Source of the DNA: Nocardia aurantia
Lineage (GTDB): Bacteria; Actinomycetota; Actinomycetes; Mycobacteriales; Mycobacteriaceae
Assembly (NCBI RefSeq): GCF_009604425.1
Contig: NZ_WEGI01000001.1
Coordinates: 434,001-498,000 of the forward strand
Reading direction: 5' to 3'
Length of the DNA stretch: 64,000 nucleotides
The notes beneath the pieces are model-generated. The model ran no database searches and had not been told where the DNA came from. It saw only the letters and a list, made by a program, of their open reading frames with translations. Both the position numbers and the translations under genes were made by a program. Below, in pieces: positions 23,501 through 31,248 of this stretch (positions within the stretch are counted from its first letter, which is position 1; every line of letters begins with the position of its first letter).

Positions 23501-23709
23501 TCCCGCTGCGCGGTGTTCGCATCACCCGCACGGTCGACAAGCTTGTTCCACGCATCGCCTTGCGTGGCACCGATGAACCGGAACATCTCGCCGTTGTCGA
23601 TGCTGAGCTCGACGTCGAACGTTCCCTGCGCACGGGACCACCCACGGTCGAGAAGCTCCACCTCGACACGCTTTTCGAATGCCAGCTCGGTATGAGCGCC
23701 TGGGGTCAT
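20560..23709 (-). CDS. hsdR: Type I restriction endonuclease subunit HsdR
   Basis: A 1049-residue motor/nuclease subunit that translocates DNA and cuts away from unmodified recognition sites. The N-terminal nuclease has FVNGLPVATVELKNPNTGQN, with the catalytic E-x-K pair. The SF2 helicase motor follows: LIQHSAGSGKSNTIAWLGHR (motif I), VVLDRQLQ, AVIIDEAHSSQGGESA (DEAH, motif II), FAFTATPKSPT (motif III) and later FDQPLLCGMYVDKPLTG with AVQTLSRLNRI (motif VI). The C-terminal helical part should bind the methylase core. The length is normal and every motif is intact. The ATG at 23709 overlaps the hsdS stop (ATGA). It forms the complex with HsdM and HsdS encoded just upstream. Confidence 0.95.
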   Translation of the reverse strand: MTPGAHTELAFEKRVEVELLDRGWSRAQGTFDVELSIDNGEMFRFIGATQGDAWNKLVDRAGDANTAQREFVHLVAAEIDARGALDVLRQGVRTKGILINLAYFRPGHTLAADALREYRRNVLSVARQLHYSKRHPDKSLDMALFVNGLPVATVELKNPNTGQNADHAIAQYRDHRDPKEPFFAKRTLVHFAVDPDRAFVATQLQGKDTPFLPFNIGSNGPGISGGAGNPPVEPGSGTYAVAYLWEQIWDFDNWLELMQRFIHIKAPDRKGVKANPHTDPRIFPRYHQWDAVQKMVADARENGAGNNYLIQHSAGSGKSNTIAWLGHRLSNLFDAANQPVFHKVIVITDRVVLDRQLQKTIFQFDHTPGVVKKIDEDSTQLAAALADSTSKIIISTLQMYPFVLGKIADMDLAGMRYAVIIDEAHSSQGGESAIRLKQALGANAAPREEDEDDAEYMTRVRGKQPNLSYFAFTATPKSPTLKLFGRFEPDRVHPRTGAQGMYVPFHIYSMRQAIDEGYILDVLANYITYDTKWRLNNVAVDQQESGLGNPEVDKAKAKAKLVRLAELHPTAVDQRARHIVDDFREHVAGTLGGRAKTMVVTPSRMHAHDLYQAMRRYIELCGFTDCGTLIAFSGQLKIEEGVEVSEAQLNGFSERQLPDKFGYVKADDPQAAARKQNEYRLLVVAEKYQTGFDQPLLCGMYVDKPLTGVTAVQTLSRLNRIHPLKSQDDIHILDFVNDAEDIKKSFEDWFEATITEPPQPDMLYTKQREVMEFGVLVSSEMAAFVTLLKAASPGRMSDPTEGKLHADLHEALKPALDRFVNLETDDEREGFRTALKNFVRAYNLLAQIVDWPDAELERLYQFGRILLIRLPGRPSTSVDIGDADLSHYRLEFTGRHNVSLAPVGDRDVRGHAADGGGYKEPDVTPLSEIIDELNQRFGLDLGTSDEILVNQQVAGLVEDAGMQQIGLMNDEARFAQVASDRLDDIVVENAERNTEFMKLYFDNGEFQQAIKQAAAKRAYRIINAPARDEALARLRAEMDRATVDRMREE

Positions 23710-24992
23710 GCGGACACGCTTTCGGACGGGGTGAAGCGGCGGGCGGTGGTGACGTCGATCTGGCCGGTGACAGCGGCGGTGATCAACGCCTGACGGCGTT
23801 CGGCGAGGTAGGTCAGCTGGCAGTCCAGTACATCCATCAGTCGACGGCTTGTATCGCGAAGTCGCTCGTATTCCTTAACCGCGACTCGTTGTTCTGCGAG
23901 CGTTGTTACCGGGACCGGGAAATCGCGAACCTTTGCGCTACTAGTTGTTGCGATGCCTACTTGCGTCGACGTGAATCGAAAGTATCGACGACCATGCTGA
24001 GAAGCTAGCAGTGCAGAGAGATACTCCGGAAATATTGCTGATTGATCGAGGCGGATTGCAAAGACGTGGTTTTGATGAACCATATTGACTAGCCCGCCAT
24101 TCCAGACAGCGCCACGGCCAAGGTTGTCAGGATTGCCGTTGGCTTCCGTCATTAGAACATCCCCTGGTTTCAGCATGGATCCGCGAGCCATCGAACGCGG
24201 TATCACGATAGTCTTGATATCCGAAACATCTATCTGGCCATCCTGGACGTTAGCAACACGCAGATAGGGAAACTCGGCGTCGTCCGTAGTGCGTTCGCGT
24301 GCGCCATGCACAGTCACTCCTGATTGAACCACGGCAAAGTGTCCGAGACGCGTAGTCCTAAGGTGCGCAGGCAGCCAAGGCCATCGCCTCGACCCGCTGA
24401 CGACTATCGAAATACCGGGCGTAACAAGCTCAGATATGGCGGAACTATAGCGCTCATTTAACTTGTCGACCTGCTTCCTGCGCGCGCATACCATGGCGTC
24501 GATCCGCAATGTCTCAGCGTCGAGGAAGTCGGCGATGCGGCGCTGCTCGTCGATTGGCGGGATACTTAATGGCACGGACGCCAAACCGTCGCTAGACAGC
24601 TCCATAAATGTCGAACCTGCCCCCCGCGACACTAATTCCTCCCGTAGCGAGACAATCTGGTAACGGAAGTATCTGATATCAACCGGCGACGTCGCGACCA
24701 AGCCGCGACAACCCTGGTTGAATGCCATCCTCGTTGAAACTTGCGCGACATAACCGATCGGCGCCCGTGTCGAAAGCACAAGCGAACCTTCCGGAACCGC
24801 TCGCGACCCAGCGAGCACTCCATCCTCGGTTAAGTATCGTTGGGTGGTGCCGAGGTATTCGCCGTCCACGCTACCTATATCGACGGGCGTCGCCCATGGT
24901 ACGTCTCCGTCCCAGAACGCGGCACTAGACGTAGGAGTGCCACCGTTTACCACGCGGAAGATCCTCCGAAGTGGCGCTTTCGGCCAACTCAC
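23706..24992 (-). CDS. hsdS: Type I restriction specificity subunit HsdS
   Basis: A 428-residue specificity subunit with two target-recognition halves. Half 1 has FRVVNGGTPTSSAAFWDGDV and ends in PPIDEQRRIADFLDAETLRI plus a helical spacer. Half 2 has GHFAVVQSGVTVHG and LRVANVQDGQIDVSDIKTIV, and ends TLAEQRVAVKEYERLRDTSR. The DEQRRIADFLD and LAEQRVAVKEYE segments are the conserved central and distal regions that dock HsdM. The DNA target, presumably bipartite, cannot be read from sequence. Base composition is distinctly AT-richer than the flanking hsdR and hsdM, as expected for a rapidly exchanged gene. A GTG start overlaps the hsdM stop (GTGA). Confidence 0.93.
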   Translation of the reverse strand: MSWPKAPLRRIFRVVNGGTPTSSAAFWDGDVPWATPVDIGSVDGEYLGTTQRYLTEDGVLAGSRAVPEGSLVLSTRAPIGYVAQVSTRMAFNQGCRGLVATSPVDIRYFRYQIVSLREELVSRGAGSTFMELSSDGLASVPLSIPPIDEQRRIADFLDAETLRIDAMVCARRKQVDKLNERYSSAISELVTPGISIVVSGSRRWPWLPAHLRTTRLGHFAVVQSGVTVHGARERTTDDAEFPYLRVANVQDGQIDVSDIKTIVIPRSMARGSMLKPGDVLMTEANGNPDNLGRGAVWNGGLVNMVHQNHVFAIRLDQSAIFPEYLSALLASQHGRRYFRFTSTQVGIATTSSAKVRDFPVPVTTLAEQRVAVKEYERLRDTSRRLMDVLDCQLTYLAERRQALITAAVTGQIDVTTARRFTPSESVSA

Positions 24993-26983
24993 CTAGTCAC
25001 CTCCCCCAGCAGCTTCTGGATCTGCTCCTCCAGCTCCCGCAGTTCCGCGTCGATCTCCGCCAGCGGCCGCGGGGGGGTGTAGACGTAGAAGTGCCGTGTG
25101 AACGGAATTTCGTACCCGACCTTGTCTTTGTCGCGGTCGATCCACGCGTCCGGAACATGCGGCGTCACTTCGCGGGCGAAGTACTCGTTGATGTCCTCAT
25201 CCAGTGGGATGTTCTCGTAATCGCGCAGGTCGGGGTCCGGCAGGACCGAGCCGTCCTTCGCCGTCTGCACCTCGCCGTCGGGGTCGGAGATCGACACCGC
25301 GGCCCACAAACCCTTCTGTAGCGCAGCGGTACTCGGCCAGGTTGCGTCAGCACCTTTGATGGCGGCTTTCATTGCGTTGGCTGCTTCGTTCTTGGTCCAC
25401 CACACCGAGCCGGTCAGCCCACGTAGGGCAGCGACCAGGTCGTCACGGTCGGCCCATTTCGCCAGCGGCTTCGCGTCTTCGAGCGCGGCGAGGGTGTCTT
25501 CGGTAATTTCGAAGCGCTGTTTCAGCGGGCGTTCGACGGTGATGCGGTTGTAGCCGAAGTCGCGGGTAGCGAAGATCTTCACCTTGGCGTGGTCCGGGTG
25601 CGTCGGGTCGGTGGCGATGTCGACGGCAGTGACGTACATCTTCGTTATGTGGCCGATTTGGGCATCACTGATGTGTTTGCGCTTGTCGCCCAACGATTTT
25701 CGCATCTTCTCCCACTGGTCGCGGGCGTCGAGCAGGATCACCTTGTCGCGCAGGCGCTTCGACTTGCGGTTGGACAGCACCCAGAAATAAGTGGAGATGC
25801 CGGTGTTGTAGAACAACTGATCCGGTAGCGCGACTATGCCTTCCAGGAGATCGTTTTTCAGGATCCACTGGCGGATGCGGGATTCACCGGATTCGGCGGC
25901 GCCGGTGAACAGCGGGGAGCCGTTGAAGACGATCGCGAGGCGGGAGCCCTTGCCTTCGACCGGCTCCATCTTGTCGATCATGTTCTGCAGGAACAGGAAC
26001 GAGCCGTCGTTGATGCGGGGGGTACCCGCGCCGAAGCGGCCGGCGAAGCCGAGTTCGGCTTCGGCTTCGACGAAGTCCTTGACCTTTTTCCATTCCACGC
26101 CGAACGGCGGGTTGGACAGCATGTAGTCGAACTTGCGGTCCTTGAAGCCGTCTTCGCTGAACGAGTTGCCGAACACGACCTCGCCGGGCTGGCTGCGGAT
26201 CAGCATCTCCGACTGGCAGGTGGCCCACGCGTCGGGGTTGATCTCCTGGCCGTACAGGTATACCTCGGCCTTGGGGTTGATCGCCTTGATGTGCTCCTCG
26301 GCGGCGGTGAGCATGCCGCCGGTGCCGCAGGCCGGGTCGAGGATGTTGATGACCTGGCCCTCACCGGCGACGGTGTCCGCGTCGGGGGCGATGAGCAGGT
26401 TCACCATCAGCTTGATGACTTCACGCGGAGTGAAGTGCTCACCGGCGGTCTCGTTAGAGGCTTCTGCGAACAGCCGGATCAGATGCTCGAAGACGTAGCC
26501 CATGTCGTGGCCGTCGAGCTTGTCGAGGTCCTTCATCGCTGCGAACCGGCCGATCACCTGGTACAGCAGTTTCGCGCTCGCCAACTTGGTGATCTGGTTG
26601 TCGAAGTCGAACCGCTCGAGGAGCTTGCGCACGTTCGGGGAGAAGCCGTTGATGTAGTCGCGCAGGTTTTTCGCCACGCTCGTCGAGTCGGACGCGATGG
26701 TACCGAAGTCCTGCTGGGAGGTGTTGAAGAACGGCAGCTTCGCCGTTCGCCCCAGCACCTTCTCCTTGTTCTGGACGCCGCTAGCCTCCAGTTTCGCGTC
26801 ACGTTCACGGACGGCGTCACGGGTGGAGGCCATTACCGCATCGAGCCGGCGCAGCACCGTGAACGGCAGGATCACCTGTCCGTACTCGTGGCGCTTGTAG
26901 TCGCCGCGCAGCAGATCGGCGACCGACCAGATGTCGTTCGCCATCTTCTGGTGTGTGGGTCCTGAGGTCATGCCTCGTGTCAC
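24989..26983 (-). CDS. hsdM: Type I restriction methyltransferase subunit HsdM
   Basis: A 664-residue N6-adenine DNA methyltransferase. The N-terminal HsdM domain (IWSVADLLRGDYKRHEYGQV, VILPFTVLRRLDAVM) precedes the catalytic domain. SAM motif I is ILDPACGTGGMLTAAEEHIK, and catalytic motif IV is YMLSNPPFGVEW (NPPF). HFTPREVIKLMVNLL is the family signature between them. The C-terminal extension ending RPLAEIDAELRELEEQIQKL forms a coiled coil for assembly with HsdS. The GTG at 26983 overlaps the upstream stop (GTGA); an ATG at 26971 is possible. All catalytic residues are present, so it should methylate the host DNA. Confidence 0.93.
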   Translation of the reverse strand: MTRGMTSGPTHQKMANDIWSVADLLRGDYKRHEYGQVILPFTVLRRLDAVMASTRDAVRERDAKLEASGVQNKEKVLGRTAKLPFFNTSQQDFGTIASDSTSVAKNLRDYINGFSPNVRKLLERFDFDNQITKLASAKLLYQVIGRFAAMKDLDKLDGHDMGYVFEHLIRLFAEASNETAGEHFTPREVIKLMVNLLIAPDADTVAGEGQVINILDPACGTGGMLTAAEEHIKAINPKAEVYLYGQEINPDAWATCQSEMLIRSQPGEVVFGNSFSEDGFKDRKFDYMLSNPPFGVEWKKVKDFVEAEAELGFAGRFGAGTPRINDGSFLFLQNMIDKMEPVEGKGSRLAIVFNGSPLFTGAAESGESRIRQWILKNDLLEGIVALPDQLFYNTGISTYFWVLSNRKSKRLRDKVILLDARDQWEKMRKSLGDKRKHISDAQIGHITKMYVTAVDIATDPTHPDHAKVKIFATRDFGYNRITVERPLKQRFEITEDTLAALEDAKPLAKWADRDDLVAALRGLTGSVWWTKNEAANAMKAAIKGADATWPSTAALQKGLWAAVSISDPDGEVQTAKDGSVLPDPDLRDYENIPLDEDINEYFAREVTPHVPDAWIDRDKDKVGYEIPFTRHFYVYTPPRPLAEIDAELRELEEQIQKLLGEVTR

Positions 26984-28575
26984 CTTCGGTTCGAGTTGAT
27001 ATTGTCAGTTTTGTTGATAGGTAACAATTTTGGAGTCAAAACGCCGATAGTCAGGGCATGGAGGGTCTGGTCGATCACGTTCGCGCTCGCCGCAGCGAGC
27101 GCGGATAGCGCGTCGCGCAGCTCCAATAGCTGCCGAAACGCCGCGCCGTAGCGGCCCTGCTCCGCCGACGGCAGTCGAGGAATGCGGCAGCGCCGCAGAT
27201 CGTCGCGGCTGAGGACGCCGATCGTATTGGATGTGGGCAGTGTATTGGCATCGGCCTGAAGGAACGTTGCGACGAAATACGGGTCCATCCGAGCCAGGTC
27301 GACCTCGATGACCTGGGACACGCCCACTTCGTCCGATCGGGCCCCGGTGGCGACGATCGGAGGTCGACCGAGGGTCCGGATGAGCACGTCACCGGCGCGC
27401 GGGATGGTTTCCCGGGTGCGGATGGTGAGCGCGCCGACTCGTTCCAGTTCGGCGATGGTCACCGTGGAGTGCCGCGGTGGAGAGTCGGGAGCGGCGAATC
27501 GGGGAAGGCCCTGCCCAATCTGCGTGTAGAGAACCTGTAGACGCCGGGTCACGCCGGCGATGTCCTCGGCATCGGCCTCAACTCGAGCCACGACATGGCG
27601 CGACGGAAGCAGATTCGTGTCGCCGTCGAGCAACTCCACACGCGCGACCGACCGGGAAATTTCCGGTGAGGCGTCGGTGAAGAGCTGCTGCCATACCGCG
27701 CGCTGGTACGGCACATCGCGCGGGTCGGAGACCCCGGACAGGTTGACCATGCGTACAGGGGCGTAGTCGGGTGTGCCGTAGGGGCGGCGAAGCACCCAGA
27801 GACAGAGCTCGGTGTCGGGTGAAGGTCCCATGCCCTTCGGCAGCGCGATCACGTCGCGCAATACACCGGAGCGGACCAGGGCGGCGCGAATTTGCTGACC
27901 CCAGGCTTGGAAGCAGGTTCGGGCAGAGACGGCGACAACGGCGACGCCACGCGGACGCAGGTAGGCATAGCACTGCTGCACCCAGGCCAGCTCGCTATCG
28001 CGACTGGTAGGCACGCCGAACTCCCAGCTTGTCCCGGCGTCCGCCCGCTCGGATGCCTGTTTCGGCGGGTCGAGCGACGGGACGCAGACCGCACCGGCGG
28101 CGGCGCCGAGAGGGCTTCGACCGACCGTGTGGACCCGTTCGCCGAACCTGGCGGCGACAGCCTCCAAAAGGGGGGCTGAACCGCCCGCCGGGTCGATGAC
28201 GACGGGTACTTCGACATCTCTGGTGTTCATGGGTTGTTCCGCGGCTATCGCGCGAGGCAGCAGTGACGCGATGATCCTGGCCAAGAGTTGTTCCGGGGAC
28301 AGTCTTGGTTCGTCGGTGGCCTCGGCTTCCTGGGCATTGAGGAGGTGGGTACCGGTGTCGGTACGACCGGCCGTCGCAAGCTGCTCGGCCTTCCCTGTCG
28401 CGGTCAGCCAGGCCTCGACTTCGGCGCGCGAGAACGTTGGGCTGGCTGAGGTTCCGCCGTTTGGCTGCGGGAAGTCGGGATAGCGCTTGCGCCAGTTCGA
28501 GACCGCGGCGCGGCCGACGCCGGCCAGCCGCGCGATGGCGGCCGCTGTCAATGCGTCGGGTTCGTCGAAGCTCAT
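26980..28575 (-). CDS. HTH/methylase-like protein of the type I operon, motif IV missing
   Basis: A 531-residue protein leading the operon. Residues about 10-60 form a helix-turn-helix: AAAIARLAGVGRAAVSNWRK, then FSRAEVEAWLTATGK, as in N-6 DNA methylase-like proteins of actinobacteria. The middle keeps a degenerate motif I (VVIDPAGGSAPLLEAVA) and the strand RPRGVAVVAVSARTCF. Where NPP(F/Y/W) should be it reads FGVPTSRDSELAWVQQC, so no catalytic motif IV exists. The C-terminal part (LERVGALTIRTRETIPRAGD through PRLPSAEQGRYGAAF) resembles an HsdS recognition half. It may be a DNA-binding regulator or accessory specificity factor. The ATG at 28575 is probably leaderless, 7 bases after TACGTT. 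Confidence 0.75.
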   Translation of the reverse strand: MSFDEPDALTAAAIARLAGVGRAAVSNWRKRYPDFPQPNGGTSASPTFSRAEVEAWLTATGKAEQLATAGRTDTGTHLLNAQEAEATDEPRLSPEQLLARIIASLLPRAIAAEQPMNTRDVEVPVVIDPAGGSAPLLEAVAARFGERVHTVGRSPLGAAAGAVCVPSLDPPKQASERADAGTSWEFGVPTSRDSELAWVQQCYAYLRPRGVAVVAVSARTCFQAWGQQIRAALVRSGVLRDVIALPKGMGPSPDTELCLWVLRRPYGTPDYAPVRMVNLSGVSDPRDVPYQRAVWQQLFTDASPEISRSVARVELLDGDTNLLPSRHVVARVEADAEDIAGVTRRLQVLYTQIGQGLPRFAAPDSPPRHSTVTIAELERVGALTIRTRETIPRAGDVLIRTLGRPPIVATGARSDEVGVSQVIEVDLARMDPYFVATFLQADANTLPTSNTIGVLSRDDLRRCRIPRLPSAEQGRYGAAFRQLLELRDALSALAAASANVIDQTLHALTIGVLTPKLLPINKTDNINSNRR

Positions 28576-28582
28576 GGCGACG

Positions 28583-28611
28583 AACGTACACATCCAGAGC
28601 TGTGTACGCAA
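28583..28611 (-). promoter_or_regulatory. Promoter with overlapping operator of the restriction operon
   Basis: On the minus strand TTGCGT (28611-28606), 17 bases and TACGTT (28588-28583) form a good sigma-A promoter, 7 bases ahead of the ATG at 28575, implying a leaderless message. A perfect inverted repeat CGTACACA (28585-28592) / TGTGTACG (28601-28608) with an 8-base spacer covers both hexamers and should be a repressor site. The helix-turn-helix protein encoded first in the operon is the obvious candidate binder (inference). Confidence 0.7.
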
Positions 28612-29039
28612 ATTAGTTGCATGCTATGGAGAATTCCTGTTGACGCTCATTATCTACGTTCACATCACTGCTGTCGTTTTATCAGGCGGTCCGTCGGCGC
28701 CGCCGCCCCAACTCGTCCTCTCCGGACGCCAGATATGAGCATCGAACCACCGCGCTTCGCATCACACGCCAACACCGCGGACACCGCCTCCTCCATGGCT
28801 GCCACGGCGAGCTGACCGCGCACCACGGCCGCGACCTCCGGAAACCGCTGCCTTCACTCCAGACCACGCAATTTGCGACCGGCAAGATCCGCTGTTGGTC
28901 CAAGCTGGCTATCCGCGAACCAGCGACGGGAACGGCGGTCCAATGAGTGCGTCGCGTGTTCCGGATGGGCATCTGACCAGCTGGTCGCTCGCCGACTTCG
29001 CGACTTGCATGAGCGTCGCGGCGGCATCGAATGCCGACG
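28612..29039. other. Decayed spacer between restriction operon and recombinase remnant
   Basis: No intact gene is visible. Frames on both strands are short and arginine/alanine-rich. A 71-codon plus-strand frame (28895-29110) lacks a ribosome site and family features. The stretch probably represents lost parts of the recombinase gene or island debris. Confidence 0.4.
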
Positions 29040-29430
29040 CGCCCGCCATCGCGAAACCTGTTGTCCCAACGCCAGCAGATCTCGATCCTGCGGCAAGCCC
29101 ACAAGAATGACCCCGACGACCCCTTCACCAAGGAATGCGTGGCGCCTACACCGATCTCGACGCCGAGAAGACCGCCGCACTGTCGGTCATCGCCGCGCTC
29201 GACGCCGCCGACCACACCGAACCACATCACCCCGGCATCGCCGACACCGCGCTTCTCGATGCCCTGGCGCTCAACCTTCCCGCCGCGCCGGAACCATTGC
29301 TACACAAACTATTTGAGATCAATTAGCTCGCCATCCGGTTGCACGACAACTGTGACCAGGTGACCATCACCATCACACTGCCCGCCGACCACATCCCGGA
29401 CATCGCCCACACAGCGGAAAGGATCACCAC
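29040..29430 (+). pseudogene. Serine recombinase C-terminal remnant
   Basis: Pieces of the C-terminal domain of a large serine recombinase occur in successive frames. These are RNLLSQRQQISILRQAHKND then PDDPFTK, then (after a shift near 29135) RGAYTDLDAEKTAALSVIAA then DHTEPHHPGIADTALLDALA and APEPLLHKLFEIN. After a stop comes RLHDNCDQVTITITLPADHI then PDIAHTAERIT. This order matches the tail of actinobacterial site-specific recombinases (DPDDPFT, YxDLEA, ALDAAD, LPADxL). The catalytic N-terminus is absent and frames are broken, so it is inactive. It sits beside a tRNA gene, a standard integration target. Confidence 0.65.
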
Positions 29431-29440
29431 TGTGAACACC

Positions 29441-29479
29441 ACACAACCGACAGCCCCACGCGGCAGAAACAGGTTGTGT
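29441..29479. terminator. Inverted repeat downstream of tRNA-Arg
   Basis: ACACAACC (29441-29448) and GGTTGTGT (29472-29479) form a perfect 8-bp inverted repeat with a 23-base spacer, starting 14 bases past the tRNA 3' end. It could end tRNA transcription, or be part of an old recombinase attachment site. No T-run is seen. Confidence 0.35.
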
Positions 29480-29493
29480 AGATCCAGTACGTG

Positions 29494-29566
29494 TGCCCCC
29501 GGCAGGATTCGAACCTGCGGCCTACCCTTTAGGAGAGGGTCGCTCTATCCCCTGAGCTACGGAGGC
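29494..29566 (-). tRNA. tRNA-Arg(CCT)
   Basis: A 73-base tRNA on the minus strand. Acceptor GCCTCCG pairs with CGGGGGC (one U-G pair), discriminator A. The D arm is GCTC/GAGC, the anticodon arm ACCCT/AGGGT with loop CTCCTAA giving anticodon CCT, which reads AGG. The T arm is GCAGG-TTCGAAT-CCTGC. CCA is not encoded. Its 3' end faces the defence island and the recombinase remnant. Confidence 0.95.
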
Positions 29567-29603
29567 GGACCCGGTCAGACTACCGGGTGGGGGTCGGCGG
29601 GGG

Positions 29604-31088
29604 CTACAGCGGCAGGTCGGCTGGGGCGGTGGCGGGGTAGGTGTCGTAGGCCGTGGGGTCGAAGCGGCGGGTTTTGCGGCGGAAGAGGACGGTGGCGCCG
29701 GGCCAGTTGTTGGTGATTCGGCCGGAGGCGTTGCGGTACCAGCTGGCGCAGAGGTTCCAGGGGGTTCGGGCCAGGCGGGGTTGGAGCCAGTCGTCCCAGG
29801 ACTGTTCCGCGGTGGGGCGGGCGGCGAGCGATGTCCGGGGGTGGGTGGACAGGTAATCAACGGCCTGACGGATGTAGCGGGCCTGGGCTTCCAGCATGTA
29901 GATGATGGAGCCGGAGCCGACGTTGGTGTTGGGGCCGTACATCAGGAACATGTTCGGGAAGCCGGGGACGGACATGCCCAGGTAGGCGCGGGCGCCTTCG
30001 GGGGACCAGACGTCGGCGAGTTTGCGGCCGGCGGCGCCGGAGACGGTCATGGGGGCGAGGAATTCGGTGCCCTTGAAGCCGGTGCCGTAGATGATCACGT
30101 CCACCTCGTGGTCGACGCCGTCGGCGGTGCGGAGGCCGGTGGGGGTGATCGCTTCGACCGCGGTCGTTTCCACCGTGACGTTGGGCTGGGTCAGGGCGGG
30201 GAAGTAGTCGTTGGAGAAGAGGGCGCGTTTGCAGCCGGGTTCGTAGTCGGGGGTCAGTTTGGCGCGGAGTTCCGGGTCGGGGACCTGGCTGGCTCGGTAG
30301 CGGTTCGCGATGGCCACCACGGGGTTTCGGAGCCAGGGCATGTCCGTGAGGGCCAGGGCCATCACTTCGAAGAACAGCCAGATCGCGAAGCGTTCGGCCA
30401 GGCGGGTGAGGGGGAAGCGGCGGAACATCTTGTGGTGGCGTGGGGTGTATTCGGTGTCGAATTTCGGGAGGATCCAGGCGGCGGAGCGCTGGAAGAGGGT
30501 CAGGTGGCCCGCCAGTGGCTGGATCTGCGGAATGTATTGGATCGCACTGGCTCCCGTGCCTATGCAGGCTACTCGTTTGCCGGTGAGGTCTACCTCGTGG
30601 TTCCACTCCGCCGAGTGGAATGCCGGGCCCGAGAAGGTGCCTACGCCAGGGATATTGGGGAGGGCGGGGCGGGAGAGCTGGCCCACGGCGGGGATCAGGA
30701 TGTCGGCGGTGAGGGTTTTGCCGGTGGCGGTTCGGATCTTCCAGACACTGTGGGGCTCATCGAATTCCGCGTCCGTCACCTCCGTGCCGAAGCGGATTCG
30801 GGAGACCAGGTCGTATTCCGTTGCCACGCTTCGGATGTAGTCGTGGATGTCGCGTTGCTGCGAAAAGCGCCTCGGCCAATCGGTTCTCGGGGCGAAGGAC
30901 CACGAGTACAGGGGGGAGGGGACGTCGCAGGCGGCGCCGGGGTAGGTGTTCTCGCGCCACACCCCGCCGAGGTCCGCCGCGCGCTCGACGATCGTGAAAC
31001 TGTCGATGCCCGCTCGGCGCAGTTCCAGGGCCATGCCGAGGCCGGCGAAGCCGGCGCCGATGATCAGGATGGAGGGGGTGGTGCTCAT
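29604..31088 (-). CDS. Flavin-dependent Baeyer-Villiger-type monooxygenase
   Basis: A 494-residue FAD- and NADPH-dependent monooxygenase that inserts oxygen into ketones or related substrates. The FAD Rossmann motif is ILIIGAGFAGLGMALELRRA; GGVWRENTYPGAACDVPSPL is typical of the class. The fingerprint FSGPAFHSAEWNHEVDL matches FxGxxxHxxxW(P/D) except that N replaces P/D. The NADPH-binding motif is VACIGTGASAIQYIPQI, and DVIIYGTGFKGTEFLAP closes the core. The ATG at 31088 begins MSTTPSILIIG; a longer frame to 31139 lacks sense. It is divergent from the fadD gene at 31249, sharing a 160-base promoter region, so fatty or steroid-like substrates are possible. No substrate can be assigned. Confidence 0.9.
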   Translation of the reverse strand: MSTTPSILIIGAGFAGLGMALELRRAGIDSFTIVERAADLGGVWRENTYPGAACDVPSPLYSWSFAPRTDWPRRFSQQRDIHDYIRSVATEYDLVSRIRFGTEVTDAEFDEPHSVWKIRTATGKTLTADILIPAVGQLSRPALPNIPGVGTFSGPAFHSAEWNHEVDLTGKRVACIGTGASAIQYIPQIQPLAGHLTLFQRSAAWILPKFDTEYTPRHHKMFRRFPLTRLAERFAIWLFFEVMALALTDMPWLRNPVVAIANRYRASQVPDPELRAKLTPDYEPGCKRALFSNDYFPALTQPNVTVETTAVEAITPTGLRTADGVDHEVDVIIYGTGFKGTEFLAPMTVSGAAGRKLADVWSPEGARAYLGMSVPGFPNMFLMYGPNTNVGSGSIIYMLEAQARYIRQAVDYLSTHPRTSLAARPTAEQSWDDWLQPRLARTPWNLCASWYRNASGRITNNWPGATVLFRRKTRRFDPTAYDTYPATAPADLPL

Positions 31089-31248
31089 GTTTCGAAGGGT
31101 AGGCCCGTGACCCGGGCTTCCGAAGAGATCCGGGGCCACCGATCGATATTTCCGGCCAGTCTCCTGTCCGACCGGAGCTTCGACTATTCTCGCCGGATGT
31201 GACCGGTTTCACTCGATGGGGAGCCGGACCGAAGGAGGACTGACACGC

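Noticed and set aside
28895..29110. 71-codon plus-strand frame beside the recombinase remnant
   Set aside because: No ribosome site, and the recombinase homology runs through this DNA in a different frame.
29781..31202. 473-codon plus-strand frame opposite the monooxygenase
   Set aside because: Antisense shadow of a well-defined flavoprotein; glycine/valine/glutamate-rich without motifs.
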